DNA from: Zoroaster sp. YZ-2022
Taxonomy: Eukaryota; Echinodermata; Asteroidea; Forcipulatida; Zoroasteridae
Length of the DNA stretch: 64,000 nt
NCBI GenBank assembly: GCA_029582265.1
Contig: CM055831.1
Location: 806,001-870,000, forward strand
Reading direction: 5' to 3'
In this document: positions 12,926 to 25,077 of the stretch, piece after piece
Position numbering within the stretch: the stretch's first letter is position 1
Layout: each line of letters begins with the position of its first letter
The notes under the pieces: model-generated
Seen by the model: the letters and a program-made list of their open reading frames with translations, nothing else
The model's database searches: none
Told to the model about the DNA's origin: nothing
Made by a program: the position numbers and the translations under genes

Positions 12926-14028
12926 CTACACTACACATGCATACAAGGTCACTTATAAGTTCACTAATAATGCTTTGCAGTCTTGGATAAGACCGTTGAG
13001 TAAGAGGGAACATAGAATAAACACGTGGTATAGAGATACTCTGTTTTTCTGTCTTGCTAATGCCGCTGTATTATCAATCATAAATTACTGTTGATTCTCA
13101 TGTAAATTTGAAGGGTAAATGAAAGTAATGGAGTCTTGCAACTCCAATCCCACAGTTTTCATCTATAAAACTGACAACAAATGCAATCAAAACACGTCCA
13201 CCGTATGGTGCATATTGTGGAAATATTAAGGGTCATTTTTGTAGGAAAGGTGATATTTTCCCCACTGCTTCGTCAAACTGAGCATAATGATCTAAACGTT
13301 GAGTTAAACCCACAGCCTTAGAGATTACTTTGACATGGTTTCAACGCAAACCTTTAACGTATTCATAGCTTTACTCACAATAAACATTAACATATCTAAA
13401 GTCGTAATTCAAGTATAGTGAGTACCAAATACAAATTTCTATAATAAAAAGGAGTTTTAAAACACCACAACGTAACTACTGTGAAAAACAACGTTAATTT
13501 TGAACATGTCTTTGTGTTAATTTATAAACATCTTTTTGGAAATAAACGAGCTTTGGTGTTCATAACGTGTAATCCCCTTTAAAGCACTTTTGTTTCTTAG
13601 CTATTAATGAACTTATTGTGTCTATGTGTCTAATTTAATTAACGCACAAACGTTTTTGGTATAACAAAACATGTACACCGCAACGCTTTTTAGCTTTGGA
13701 AAATAAACGCCAAAACATGTCCATAAAGTATTATCAGAAAGGTGTTTATAAGATGTTTAAACATTAACACTTGTTTTTACAGTGCAGGTTGGGAACAAAC
13801 AAATTTTAAAGTTAAATATTTCGATAAACTGTAGTCCACACTCTAATAACAAAAAGGCATCAAATCAAGTTAGCTTTTAAATTTCCAATAAAGAAATAAA
13901 TTTGTTTTGACCAAAATCACAACCATTCACCATTATTTTAACGAACAAATTGTCTATAATGAGTGACGTTTGTTGAGCAGTTTGTTGAGCAGTTTGTTGA
14001 GGAAAGGACATGGGGCACTTTTCTCAAC

Positions 14029-14374
14029 TTTAAAGGACAATATCGTCATGATCAGAGTAGAATTTTGATAGGGCATGGAATCGATGTCCTAGTTTAAATG
14101 AATTCAGTGACCGATAATAATACCCGACGAACACGCGCTTGCCTAGAAAACAGCGCGATAATATCATATTACCATGGCTACTGCATAAATATCATTATTA
14201 TATCCAGCCGCTGGTTCGTTTATGTAGCCGCCACAGTGATATGATGTTATCACGCCCTGTCATTGTAGACCAGCGCGAGATCGTGGGGGTATTATTTTCA
14301 ATCATCTAAAACTAGGACACCGATTCCATGCGCTGTCGAAAGCTGCTCTGATCGTGACGATATTGTCATTTTAA
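14029..14374. mobile_element. MITE 'GGGCATGGAATC' family, long copy
   Basis: The left arm is 'tttaaaggacaatatcgtc...gggcatggaatcg' and the right arm 'cgattccatgcgctgtcg...gacgatattgtcattttaa', so the ends are inverted copies of about 60 bp. This copy is about 346 bp. It has extra palindromic interior sequence with 'cagcgcgataat' and 'ggtattattttcaatca' compared with the roughly 200-bp copies elsewhere, so it may be a longer, less deleted family member. No ORF. Confidence 0.8.
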
Positions 14375-15229
14375 GCTCTGTCCCTCAAGAAAACCATAAT
14401 ATAATTATACATCTCATTTCCCTCTTTGACCCCAAATTTGATTAATGGTTTAGCAAACCATGTCAAGGAGTGTTGATTTTTAACACGGCTTTACTTAAGC
14501 ATGTTTAACGCTTGCATCCTATCACCTCAAAACGCATACTGCGATGGTTATTCCACGAAGTAGGCAGAATGCGCAAAAATCTTGTAAACAAAACCGTCGC
14601 AAATCTATTGGTCACCTGAGTGTCTCCATCAGTGTTTCCTGTGAACTGTGGAAAATAATTTAAAGAGTGTCATTAATTTGAAAACATTTTATTCAGTATA
14701 ATTAAGTGCTATTATTTCTAAATATTGTTTCCAATAATGACGTGGTTTAAAAAAGCGTTGGTATAGTACTTGTATTCCAATAGCGCAAGGTCGTTACCCC
14801 CTGATAACTTTGCCAATATCTTTTCTGTACATTTTCTTAGCTCATGGGAAAGTATACAATCTCGAGCTTCCTCGGTCGGCGCTTTAGTGGTTTTTAAATA
14901 CAACTCAACCCCTTTACGTCACAGCTATATCCATGGTTGAATAGAAACACTTATGTTGACAGTAGGGGTGCACAATGTACTTCCTCTGATATTTTTTGTT
15001 ATATCTCCTAAAGTCTACGAACGATCACTGTCTACGGTCCTATTAAACTACTCATTTTTGTCAATCATGACATAATGTTTTGATTCCTAATGTTTTGAAC
15101 CAAAACTGCACGTTTCTGTCTGTCGATATGCACGCGCATTGTGTTTTGGTTTAGGCGTGACATCATAGATCACATTGACTACGCATTGATCTCCATTATA
15201 ATGATGATGGAGATCAATAATAGATCAAT

Positions 15230-15603
15230 GAGACGATGAGACCTGTGACGTCATGTCTTAACCAAAACAGGATGAGCGCGCATACCGCTGGCTGGGCACT
15301 AAAACGTGACCGCGCCACAATTTTGTACACACATGTCACATCGTCTATAAAATTTATACGCCTTAATTTGTCTCTTGACATTATAACTTGCCTCATTTGG
15401 TGTCCCATCTTCATTAGTCAAGTAATGCAAGTCTTGGTCATCATCACCGTACTGTACTTTGTAAACCGTGACCCATTGGGCTGTGTTGTCTGCGCTATCC
15501 CGGCCCTGTGTGATCAGACCAGTGACGTATACCTTGACACCAAAGTCAACTTGTATCCAAGGATTAGCGTCTACCCGGTCAACAGCCCACGCACCGGAAA
15601 AAC
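15230..15603 (-). CDS. Discoidin (F5/8 type C) domain exon, partial gene
   Basis: On the minus strand a frame opens just after a plausible acceptor ('aataaacag', reading right to left across 15606-15604). It gives a peptide with 'GAWAVDRVDANPWIQVDFG', then 'VTGLITQGRD', 'QWVTVYKVQYGDDD' and 'LTNEDG'. These are the hallmark strands of a coagulation factor 5/8 type C (discoidin) domain, which typically binds cell-surface glycans or phospholipids on secreted or membrane proteins. The exon probably ends near 15385-15405; the frame stays open to a stop near 15300. The C-terminal third of the domain is not present and should lie further left in another exon, which I did not find. The parent protein is unknown. 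A 21-bp array begins about 100 bp upstream of this exon. Confidence 0.72.
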
Positions 15604-15710
15604 CTGTTTATTCAGTACAAATGTAACGGTTATATACGGAGCAACGGAGTACGGAGCTCCTAAGGGGACAGGTAAAGAAAAAATAGGACAGGTAAAAAAA
15701 GGGAAATGTA

Positions 15711-16030
15711 TTTCGTTCCCTCGAATTAATATTTCGTTCCCTCGAAATAACATTTCGTTCCCTCGAAATAACATTTTGTTCCCTGGAAATAACATTTCGT
15801 TCCCTCGAAATAATATTTCGTTCCCTCGAAATAACATTTCGTTCCCTCGAAATAACATTTCGTTCCCTCGAAATAACATTTCGTTCCCTCGAAATAACAT
15901 TTCGTGGGAATGAAATATTTTATTTCGAGGGAACGAAATAAATTATTTCGTTCCCTCGAAATAATTTTTCGTTCCCACGAAATCATTTCGTTCCCTCGAA
16001 ATAATATTTCGTTACCTCGAAATAATTAAG
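15711..16030. repeat. 21-bp tandem array 'atttcgttccctcgaaataac'
   Basis: About 13-15 copies of a 21-bp unit alternating 'tttcgttccctcgaaat' with 'aac/aat'. The unit is itself partly palindromic (tttcg / cgaaa). Around 15904-15945 the orientation flips ('tttcgagggaacgaaat') before turning back, so the array contains an inverted segment. Frames run through it on both strands because 21 is a multiple of 3. I regard these as non-coding. Confidence 0.9.
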
Positions 16031-16416
16031 CTGTTCGGAATCCTTGATATGCCATTTAATTTATTGGGATATGACAATTATTTCCGAGGTCGCCGTAGCA
16101 CTGAGAGCCCCTTAAGGGACAGATGGAAACAAATAAATAAAATAATATTATTTTAGTTAATTGTGACCACGCCCAAAACCGACCGTTAACCTGCGGTAAA
16201 GACCGCGCGACAAAACTGTTAGTTATTCCCTTGTTGTATTCTCGCATACATATATTTTTACTGATAGAGACTCCATACACTGTAAAACTGGGTGTTAAAA
16301 CTACACCACCGGTGTTTATATGGGGAAAATCAACCAATAACACCATGGAATGCAACCCGACCAATATAAACACCATGGAAGAATGAAGTTACTAACACCA
16401 TTGGTTTTTGAAACCC

Positions 16417-16916
16417 NNNNNNNNNNNNNNNNNNNNNNNNNNNNNNNNNNNNNNNNNNNNNNNNNNNNNNNNNNNNNNNNNNNNNNNNNNNNNNNNNNNN
16501 NNNNNNNNNNNNNNNNNNNNNNNNNNNNNNNNNNNNNNNNNNNNNNNNNNNNNNNNNNNNNNNNNNNNNNNNNNNNNNNNNNNNNNNNNNNNNNNNNNNN
16601 NNNNNNNNNNNNNNNNNNNNNNNNNNNNNNNNNNNNNNNNNNNNNNNNNNNNNNNNNNNNNNNNNNNNNNNNNNNNNNNNNNNNNNNNNNNNNNNNNNNN
16701 NNNNNNNNNNNNNNNNNNNNNNNNNNNNNNNNNNNNNNNNNNNNNNNNNNNNNNNNNNNNNNNNNNNNNNNNNNNNNNNNNNNNNNNNNNNNNNNNNNNN
16801 NNNNNNNNNNNNNNNNNNNNNNNNNNNNNNNNNNNNNNNNNNNNNNNNNNNNNNNNNNNNNNNNNNNNNNNNNNNNNNNNNNNNNNNNNNNNNNNNNNNN
16901 NNNNNNNNNNNNNNNN
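16417..16916. other. Assembly gap, 500 N
   Basis: Exactly 500 undetermined bases, a conventional placeholder rather than a measured length. The flanking left sequence (16290-16416) contains 'ggtgttaaaactacacc' and 'aacaccatgg' repeats, which may explain why the assembly broke here. Confidence 0.98.
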
Positions 16917-18770
16917 AATAAGAACGTTTATCAACTATATTCTTGCTGTTTATACACGAGAATTATTTGACACAATATAAATGCGTTGTCGCACAAACTC
17001 TTTCAATTCGTCCAATGTCCATTTCGATAAATATTTAGTTGTCATCTTTATTATACAACTAGATAATACTGATTAATTATCTCACTTTTTAAAGTCTCTT
17101 TTTAAGTAACACTCTTGGCCTCATAGATTTTTTGATGAGGACAAATCATTTTAAATCTTTTTTGAGTATGAGCTCCCCAGCGAATTTGACCCAAAATATC
17201 TTTGGGGGGCTAGCTGATCCTAGTGAAGTTTTAATGTTTGAGAAAACTTAAAATATGACCAAATTCGCAAAAATAACCCCCTATACCTATACAGAGAATT
17301 TGGTTAAAAAGATATTTTTTGGTATTTATTTCGTTTCTAAATATTTTTTTTTGAAATCGCGTTTTTAAATTCATAAAAAAAAAACTATACCTATACAGAG
17401 AATTTCTAAAAAATATCATTTTAAGGGAGGTGGACGGCCTGCCCCATCTGACATACTACTACCCCTTATATATCGAATTCCGGAAAGTCTAATGTCATGG
17501 GGAAAACAAATGGCCCTCTTAACCTCTTAATACGTTTACACGTGCAACAGCACTGATATTATTCGGTGTTATTTACTCGATTATTTTGTGGCCAATCAGT
17601 GGCGTAGCCAGGACTTTCAGGGGAAATATTTTTGGGGTAAATTGACCTACACAAAACTCAAATGAATCGACAAATTATGGACCTAGAGCTTTTTCTGAAT
17701 TCCAGACAAAAGGGGTTCTGAGAAAGTGATTTTTTACAATATTTTACTACAGAGTGATTCGGGCGCAAATTAACATTTAGTCCACCGTTTGATTTACTCA
17801 TAATACCTGTTTTGTTTCGTAAAGGATCTGGATTTCGACAGTTCGTGCCGGTTTAGACGGTTTACTGATCTAGATCCTGTATTTGCCACGATCCTGCAAG
17901 TGAAGGACGAAAACAAAGCGACGATATTTGCAAAATTTGTAAAATCTTAATTAATATTTTTTAAGTTTTCTTTAAAGAACAAAACAAGTTATCACTGCCA
18001 TTGAAAGAAATCTAAAACAGTATATCTCACGGAACAAAAAATATAAATTTGGCGGATGGATTCTGGTCAATGTGGAAACGGGCATGGTACAGCAGCAGAC
18101 TGGTACCCTGCCACTTATGCAAACAAGCGTTATCTTGCAGCTGCGTTATGACGTGGTTGGCTCCCCAACGGTATACCGGTTTTGTTTTCGCTCTGCGCTA
18201 AGATCACCAAAATCGTGACCAGCGATTTTAACCACAACTTCAGTTCGTGTGTGAGTGTATGGAGTCGTTAGCCACACATGTGGTCGTCGTGCAGGCAAGA
18301 AATGGCGATATTGTATGGAAATCGCCGGATTTCTTTTCGCCATGGCCTTGCTGGGGTATGATACTAAAGGTAATTTGTAATTTCTGTTTTTGTTATCACA
18401 TATATACACTCACTGTTGCCAAAAAGTACGCTTGCAACATGTCTCAAAATAGCACTTTACAGTAACATGTGAGATGATCATTTAATCCGATTTCATCGAT
18501 CGTGTATTAGCTTCTATAATTTCTGAAGTAAGAACAGTAAAAAATTGAACATTGACTTCAGAAACACAGGCACTTTCAAGAAGTCTTAAGTAGTGTAAAT
18601 AAAATAAAATAAATTATTGTAACACAGTTCTCCAAGCTGAACTTTGGTGTGTGTTGCAATACTTATGGCCAGTGAGTGTATATAAAAGGATGTACATTAA
18701 ATGTGTATATTCCATGCTCAATACGATTGTATACCAACAGAAACCCAAATGAATTGCTGGCTCGACCATC
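16917..18770. other. No gene recognised; small repeats
   Basis: A 'ctatacctatacagagaatt' motif occurs twice (17281, 17385). At 17606 'cagtggcgtagccagg' is a single, orphan hAT-type terminal repeat matching the element at 18775. Around 18150-18360 the sequence is GC-richer, but no exon is convincing. Confidence 0.35.
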
Positions 18771-18774
18771 AACC

Positions 18775-19145
18775 CAGTGGCGTAGCTAGCGGGGGGGCAG
18801 GGCGGCCGCCCCCTGGCTCCAGTTCCAGAATAAGTGGGCCCCCCCCTAACACGTGCGAATTTTTTTCACATGTTTATGGGACTGACTGACGGGCCCACCA
18901 GCAGGCAGGACTATACAGGCAGGGCCGGATTAGTCTGGGGGCCCTCTGGCAGGGGGGCCTGGGGCAATTTCCCCCTTTGCCCCCTTATAAATCCGACCCT
19001 GTATGCAGGGCCGCTTTTACATAAGGGCAAAAGGGTAGTTGCCCACGGCCCCAAGAAGAAGGCCCTAAAATCTGGTACAGTCATTTTTGGTGGGCCCCCT
19101 GGGATCCGATTCGCCCCCTGGCGAACATAGCCAGCTACGCCACTG
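18775..19145. mobile_element. hAT-like MITE with 8-bp target duplication, possibly nested
   Basis: The left end 'cagtggcgtagctag' is inverted at the right end 'agctacgccactg'. The flanks are 'catcaacc' (18767-18774) and 'catcaatc' (19146-19153), an 8-bp target-site duplication with one mismatch, which fits the hAT superfamily. The interior is GC-rich, and 'gcagggccg' occurs twice (18921, 19014), a motif common at the ends of another MITE type, so a second element may be nested inside. It encodes no transposase. Confidence 0.8.
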
Positions 19146-19789
19146 CATCAATCCACCCCTTTCCCCTCTGTGGCTTCTTTTTGGGCGTGGTGCCAGTGGT
19201 TATTAAACAAATTACAACTAAAACGTATCTTCAGCTGGTAAATATTTATCTTTGGAAACACCAATTTTGGCCGGGCTAGATCGGTCAGGCCAGCTAGGAT
19301 TTTTTTCAAAATTCACCAACGTTACACACAAAAAGTTAAGAACCAAACTAAAAGGTAAACACATATTGTCACTTTAATTCTGCAATGTATGTTGTTTGTT
19401 TATTTTATCAGGATTTTTTATGGTTTATGTTCATTCTCATATTCTCAAATGTGATTTTTTTTGTCTGTTAAACGGAAGGAATAACATTGGCGTTTGAAAA
19501 CGAATGTTAATTTCTATTCTCTGGTTTTAAATAAATATATCATACAGCTAAACTGTGTTGTCATCCCATATAGGGAATCACGTTTATCTTTTTAAGAAAT
19601 AGCATGCGACTTGCGAGCAACTTAAACTTCAGCAATTCTGTTGGACTAAATTGGCTAACGGAATTATGGGCTGTCAGAATAATCTGCAATCCTTAAGTAA
19701 TATTTTTAATTCTCCTTGCTTATGTTTTTTCTCCCAAAAGTCCAAATGTTGTCAAATGTCCTGCGGCCGCCTCCTGCCCCACGACTGTC

Positions 19790-20040
19790 ATCTTAGTCCG
19801 AATGCCCATTAGTCCGAAAATGAGATCAATGGGCTGTTGGACATATTATAATGTCCATAGTTCCGGCGGCCCATTGGTCCGACAACCCATTATTCCAACA
19901 CAGGAATATAGGGTTGTTGTTACTATGGTTGTGATGAAATGCCAGGTGTCGAGCAAATGGATTGCTGGACAAATGGCCTGTCGAAATAATGCCGGCTGTC
20001 GGACCAATGGACTTTCGGACCCAGTATTGTCCCTTGAATA
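19790..20040. repeat. Degenerate 'TAGTCCGA/TGGTCCGAC' short repeats
   Basis: Variants of 'cccattagtccga' occur at about 19796, 19806, 19868, 19888 and 20000-20025, in both orientations (for example 'cggacc', 'ggtccga', 'tgtcggacc'). They look like a decayed minisatellite or MITE interior. No coding evidence. Confidence 0.5.
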
Positions 20041-20425
20041 TTTGAACCATCCCACACAAACAAAAATCCCACTTCTTTTTCTAAATAGGGTAGGCCCTAT
20101 ATCAAAGTTGGAGACAATCTTCCAAGATTTACCCAATTGTACCTATAACTCATCTGTTTGATCTTGGATATTCTTTATTTACCCTCATATATAAACTAAT
20201 ATAGGCCTATAGACTGACAGAAAGCCTGACAAATAGACATAGAATTAGAATATATGAATGAGTCAAATTCGTTGATGACCATTATAAGACCTCCTTCACA
20301 ATTCGCTCGAGAACATCATTTTACGATTCTCTTCTTATCCAATATGACCTTTAGTCCCAACACAATATCAACCAAATATTATAATGTGGTAACCAAATAA
20401 AAACAAAGTTGGCTAGTTATTTACC

Positions 20426-20489
20426 TTGTGTATTATACGCAAGCAGAACCAGGCAGAGAAATGTCCCAATTCCCGCAAAGATCGGCATC
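20426..20489 (-). CDS. Putative signal-peptide first exon of an unidentified gene
   Basis: Reading leftwards from the ATG at 20489-20487, 21 codons give MPIFAGIGTFLCLVLLAYNT plus Q: a hydrophobic core of about 14 residues, as in a secretory signal peptide. The exon then meets a GTAAAT donor (20425-20420) in phase 1. This is the form of a first coding exon of a secreted or membrane protein. I did not find the following exons to the left. It lies head to head, about 150 bp from, the plus-strand gene starting at 20645, so the two could share a promoter. It may also be chance. Confidence 0.4.
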
Positions 20490-20644
20490 TTCGATTGAGT
20501 GTGCAGCCACAGGTGTGGCTATAACGACTACACTCCAAAGCACATCACACAACTTCAGTTTTCAGAAAACATAATGGATTGTCGAAATGCCATCGGTATA
20601 TGAAAGATCCCTGTTGTATGTACCGTCTTACCTTCTATAGGTAC

Positions 20645-22295
20645 ATGAATATAACAGTTGGGCTACTGTTGGCAGTATCAGGTGGAATGACAAATGTAGA
20701 AACATTGAATAAAGACATAAACATTTCCAAAAGTGAACCATTTCCCTTTTATCATACAGACCTATGCAAAAAGTAGGATTTGAAGCATCGCATGTTGAAA
20801 GTAAAGTAGGAGAAAGGTTTGCGGTAGCTCCATGTTACAATCTCTTAAGAGAACCGGTGGTGAGATTACATCTCTCAAGATAGCGTTACACGGTGCTACC
20901 ACAAACCTTACTCATGCAATGATATGGACATCACCTCATTTAACGGCAGGTGTTAAGTATAGTTCGTGTTTCCCTTCTTGTGAAGCAATGATCTGTTCTA
21001 TGGGACAAGAACCCAATCCAGAGTTACACAACAGGTACCGCTGGGTGATCCCGGTGGAGGATCCCTGCAAGTGTACCCAGATTAAACTGGGTGGGGTAAA
21101 CACCCGTACACCCTGCAGACCCTTCAATGTGACCTACTATGACACCTTTCTGCGCAGCAACAACCCACAGGAGATTCAACAATGGCTAAATTGCTCTGGT
21201 AAGAGACATGATTGATTCTTCGAATAAAAGGTAAACTTTGTAGACTTGTCAATTTTACGGTGATATCAATGGCGCCGTATTTACCTTTGAGAATCTTTAA
21301 AATCGTCAAATCATAAAATCTTCCGTTTTGAAGTCTGTACTTAACCTTTTTTTATTAATTTTATCTGCACGACATGTAACGTCAGGGAGGCTAAAGAGTT
21401 TCCAAAATTGATTCAAAATCGCTCGACGAGTAGTAATAATTCACCCCTCCCCCCCCCCCCCGTCCAAAAAAATGGGGAAAAGAGGCTACAGCAGGGAGGG
21501 GGATTCAGCACCCAAGCCCCTCACCCAGATCCGTATACTGGTCTTCGTGCATACAGCTGCATTGTGTGCCCTCTGAATGCGGCTTATAGTATCCTATTCG
21601 TAAATAAAACAAATCCGGTCTTGAACTCGAATAGAGAGTTGTTGGACGAATTTTAAAAAAGTGAAATGCAATTGTCGGCATTCATTACACTCCATTTGAA
21701 TAACATTTCATAAAGGTTTTTGAGTTAATTAACATTCAAACCATTAATCTTCATAATGACCAATTGATAAATTAATGTGATGGAAACTATTATAATAAAA
21801 TAAAAGGTACAATAAATACAATGCAGTAACTAAAGCCCTGGTTCTTTTTTCAGCTTCACCAGAATGTGAAATTGTCACTGAAGCAGAGTACAGGTATATA
21901 TACCTGGACAGAGCCATCGACGTCAGCAAAATTGAGTTTAAAGTCAAAACTAGCCAGGATGCTCACATATCTCTAAGTACAAATATGTACGGCAAACGAG
22001 ACTGACCTGTATGAGATTGTCACTCGGTGCGAATAGGAACAGCCACTCCGTCATTCGTCGCTGTAAGCAAAGATGCAATAAATTTAGTATCGACAGCCCA
22101 GGTATTATGAATGCTGATCGATTCCAAAGCTTTTGGGTGACCTTTGACCTGACAACTGGGAAATTATCGGTGGGCAGGAAGGGTCAGCTGGCATTCATGG
22201 AATGGGCTGACTTTTCACCTCTTGATGTCAAGTATATCGGGTTTTCAACATACTGGGGGAGTCATGGAATATTCAAATATATGTGTTCTATGTAA
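20645..22295 (+). pseudogene. Secreted-type gene with C-terminal FAMeT-like domain, frameshifted
   Basis: Exon 1 (20645-21198) starts with a short hydrophobic segment (MNITVGLLLAVSGG) and continues as a cysteine-containing region (motifs 'CFPSCEAMICSMG', 'VEDPCKCTQIKL', 'TPCRPFNVTYYDT'). It ends at a clean GTAAGA donor. Exon 2 (21854-22295) follows a 'ttcttttttcag' acceptor in matching phase. Exon 2 reads 'SQDAHISLST', 'YEIV', 'SHSVIRR', 'SPGIMNADRFQSFWVTFD', 'GKLSVGRKGQ', 'KYIGFSTYWGSHGIFKY', which matches the farnesoic acid O-methyltransferase-like (Methyltransf_FA) domain, widespread in invertebrate surface proteins and usually not enzymatic there. The frame must change at about 20768-20772 (A5 run), 20850-20862, 21994-21996 (extra A) and 22022 (extra A). 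A polyadenylation signal AATAAA is at 22382. Either a recent pseudogene or an indel-rich assembly. The N-terminal part is not recognised. Confidence 0.65.
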
Positions 22296-22602
22296 AATTG
22301 CACATTTGAAGAGATATTCTAACGCAATCTTGGTTATAGAGATAACCCCTCTTTTCAATAGATAAGATCCTCAGGAATCTGAATAAAATACTCGTGTTTA
22401 CTTAAACTCACGCTAAAATACTGTAAACGTAATTTTCTCTTAACCCCTTTTTTCTCGAAATCGGAAAAGCCCGTTTGTTTACATCACGACAGGAAAACAT
22501 AACAATTGAGATTCTGTGTACATGAATAAACCTTCATGTTTTTCAATCAATACGGTGGTGAATGTGACCAATCATTTGGTGGCATTGTCATGTGTCAGAT
22601 TA

Positions 22603-22965
22603 CCGAGTGTCGTGGCCGAGCGGTCTAGCTTGCCGGACTCAAGTTCTGGTGTTAACAGCAGAATGTGAGTTCGAATCCCGGCCGTGACACTTGTGTCCTT
22701 GAGCAAGACACTTAACCATAATTGCTTCTCTCCACCCAGGGGTTAAATGGGTACCTGTGAGGGCAGAGTTGGTTGATTAGCCCTATATGCGCTGTAATGG
22801 CAGCAATTGAGCTGTATACTCCCCAGGGAGCTGAGATGGTTTCAGGAATAATTTATGAGCCTTATGAGCCTTATGAGCAGGGGTAATGATATAATGCGCC
22901 TTGAGCACCACTCAGTTGGTGGATACGTGCGCTATATAACTCCACACATTATTATTATTATTAGT
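22603..22965 (+). mobile_element. tRNA-derived SINE with L2-like 3' tail
   Basis: The head 22607-22690 starts 'gtgtcgtggccgagcggt' (A box) and ends 'gagttcgaatcccggccgtgacac' (B box); its first five and last five bases pair (gtgtc/gacac), giving a Ser/Leu-type tRNA-like shape. The body contains the well-known 'ccttgagcaagacactta' motif. The 3' end 'gcgccttgagcac...gtgcgctatataac' followed by (ATT)n matches the tail style of L2-clade LINEs, which would supply the reverse transcriptase. The element looks nearly full length. Confidence 0.85.
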
Positions 22966-24230
22966 GGCCCCGGCTGTTGCGGCTGTTGCTGAAGAGGAAT
23001 ATAATGAAGAGGCGATGCCTTCCCACGTAAACGTGGATAATCTCCTAAACACTAACTAGTAAATGATGGCTTTATACCAAACTCAGCTTGTTGTCTGGCT
23101 ATAACTTCTTTACACTCTTTAGTGAAATGGGCACTGCAGATTCTTGGCCAAAGTCAGATTGAATTTAGACTGAGTTGTACACAAAGCAAACCCACTCTCG
23201 TCGGATCGGGTGAAAATCTGTTTACTTTTAAATTCATGGATCCATTCCTCGAACAGCCTCCAACGGCACACAGTATATGAGCATGATTCATATGAGCGTC
23301 TATCAAACATTATGACCAAAATCCAAAACACAGTTTCAGACAATAACGACAAAATATTAGAGGAAATTTATTGGAATATTTTCCTCACGAACAAGCATTG
23401 CTCGTCTACTATACAAACACGTACAACACATTATACAGCTACTCACGGACGTGATTTCACGTCCGATGACGTGTCGCATATGATTTGCATACATAATAAG
23501 CAGTCAGCGTTTTTACGACTTGGCTGAAAAAGCTGCGAGGACAGGTGCGTTGTCAGGCGTGTTTTTTTGTTTTGTTTTGTTGGGGTTTTTGTCAAATGTT
23601 ATTTTAGTCGGTATCGTGGATGTCTTAACAAGTTAATTAAGTCCTTGACAAAGATTGGCGTTAGAAAATCTCTTTAACGTGTTCAATATCATCTGTAAAT
23701 GAATGCAGTTCACGATATACTGCATGTATGTAATGATTAAATTTTGTTCACTATTAAAATTGCCTCCAACACAGATCGTGTATTTGTTGTTAGTTGAAAC
23801 ATAGTTTATTTTAGAAAGTGCCGGACTTATTATATATAATTATTCCGAAAGCTTTGACTAAACACGAAATTTTGAGTAATTTCACGACTATTTTACCATT
23901 ATTTTCTACGTAGTCGCACACAAAATGTTTGAACCGTTAAGTTGCAACAAGAATTTGCACCAATGAGCTGGGCGATAATGAATAATAATAAACGCCAGAA
24001 AACAGCGGAGAATTGTCCTTGAATGCATAAGATGAAAGGCTAAATATTGAAATGTAAATTTTGAGGTGTAGACATCTTTTGTAAAAAGAAATTGTACAAG
24101 AAAAATGACAAAATTATAAGGCTCGGCTTTTAACAGTTTGACATATAATATTTATTGATATTTATTAACTAAATGTCCTTCCGCACATTTCAATATAATT
24201 AGACCGCCTAAAATTTTCAATATCTGAAAC
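22966..24230. other. No gene recognised
   Basis: An open stretch of about 105 codons at 23210-23527 lacks splice sites and recognisable domains. It contains a palindrome-like 'acggacgtgatttcacgtccg' near 23446-23466. Otherwise AT-rich sequence. Confidence 0.35.
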
Positions 24231-24443
24231 TTAAAGGGAAGGTACAACATTGGTAATGTTCGCAAAACTGATTCTATGAGTATGCTTACTTTCTTTCAAT
24301 AGCATTGGTAATGTTGGCAAAACTGTTTCTATGAGTATGTTTACTCTCTTTCAATCAAGATATACATTAAAGGGAATGTACAGCATTGGTAATGTTGGCA
24401 AAACTGCTTCTGTGTGTACACTTTTGATTCAAGTTAAACATTA
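24231..24443 (+). repeat. Three tandem copies of a 'cattggtaatgtt' unit of about 68 bp
   Basis: The unit 'aaagggaaggtacaacattg' / 'gtaatgttggcaaaactg' / 'tctatgagta' begins at about 24233, 24301 and 24369. A dispersed fourth copy is at 29656-29735, directly before a MITE, and a fragment is at 26600. Confidence 0.7.
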
Positions 24444-25077
24444 AAACAACCAACATGTGTTACTTTCAGCTATAGCGTTGTGTGCTTCACGAGAAAAATA
24501 TCTGTAGTGGTACCATAGCCCTTGACAGTCTATTGCATTTAGACAGTCTATTGCATTATTACTTTTTCAAAAAAAAAATAATAATAAAAATATTTACCAA
24601 TGAAGTGTACATTGTATATCACATGCAAACCCTTCCTCACAGAGGTCAAGTCAATTTCTGCCAAGATATTCTTTGGGAATGAGCAACAGCCTTGTTCACC
24701 AATCCCTAATATAATGAATGATGAATTCAGATTGATTGTATTCGAATGTGGAATTTAGGAAGAGTACTCTTTCCTAAATTCGATTTTAACTTTTCATAGA
24801 AATTACAGCACCTCAGACAGGATAGATTGATTCAATGTTTAGCTTTACACTATAAAGGAAATTTACATTGATATTCGACCATTTTTTATCACCAATCATT
24901 TGCCTTACCTTTAAATTGTTTTTGATTGGAACATCACCATTTAAAAATACGACGACGGAGCTTGTTTATTCTAGGTAATTATGTGTTTGTTCAAGTACGG
25001 ATAAGCCTTTAGTCACAACGCACGCTGCAACCCAGAACTACTGTAAAAGAAAAAGAAAAAAAAGGACCACTCACGCG
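24444..25077. other. No gene recognised
   Basis: AT-rich sequence without supported exons, RNA genes or transposon ends. Confidence 0.35.

Noticed and set aside
15571..15986. Minus-strand frames made of 'LFRGNEM' repeats
   Set aside because: A product of the 21-bp array. Two frames are equally open and neither joins the discoidin exon.
16350..16980. Long frames crossing the N runs (also 40424-41196)
   Set aside because: They consist of undetermined residues. The gap is not sequence.
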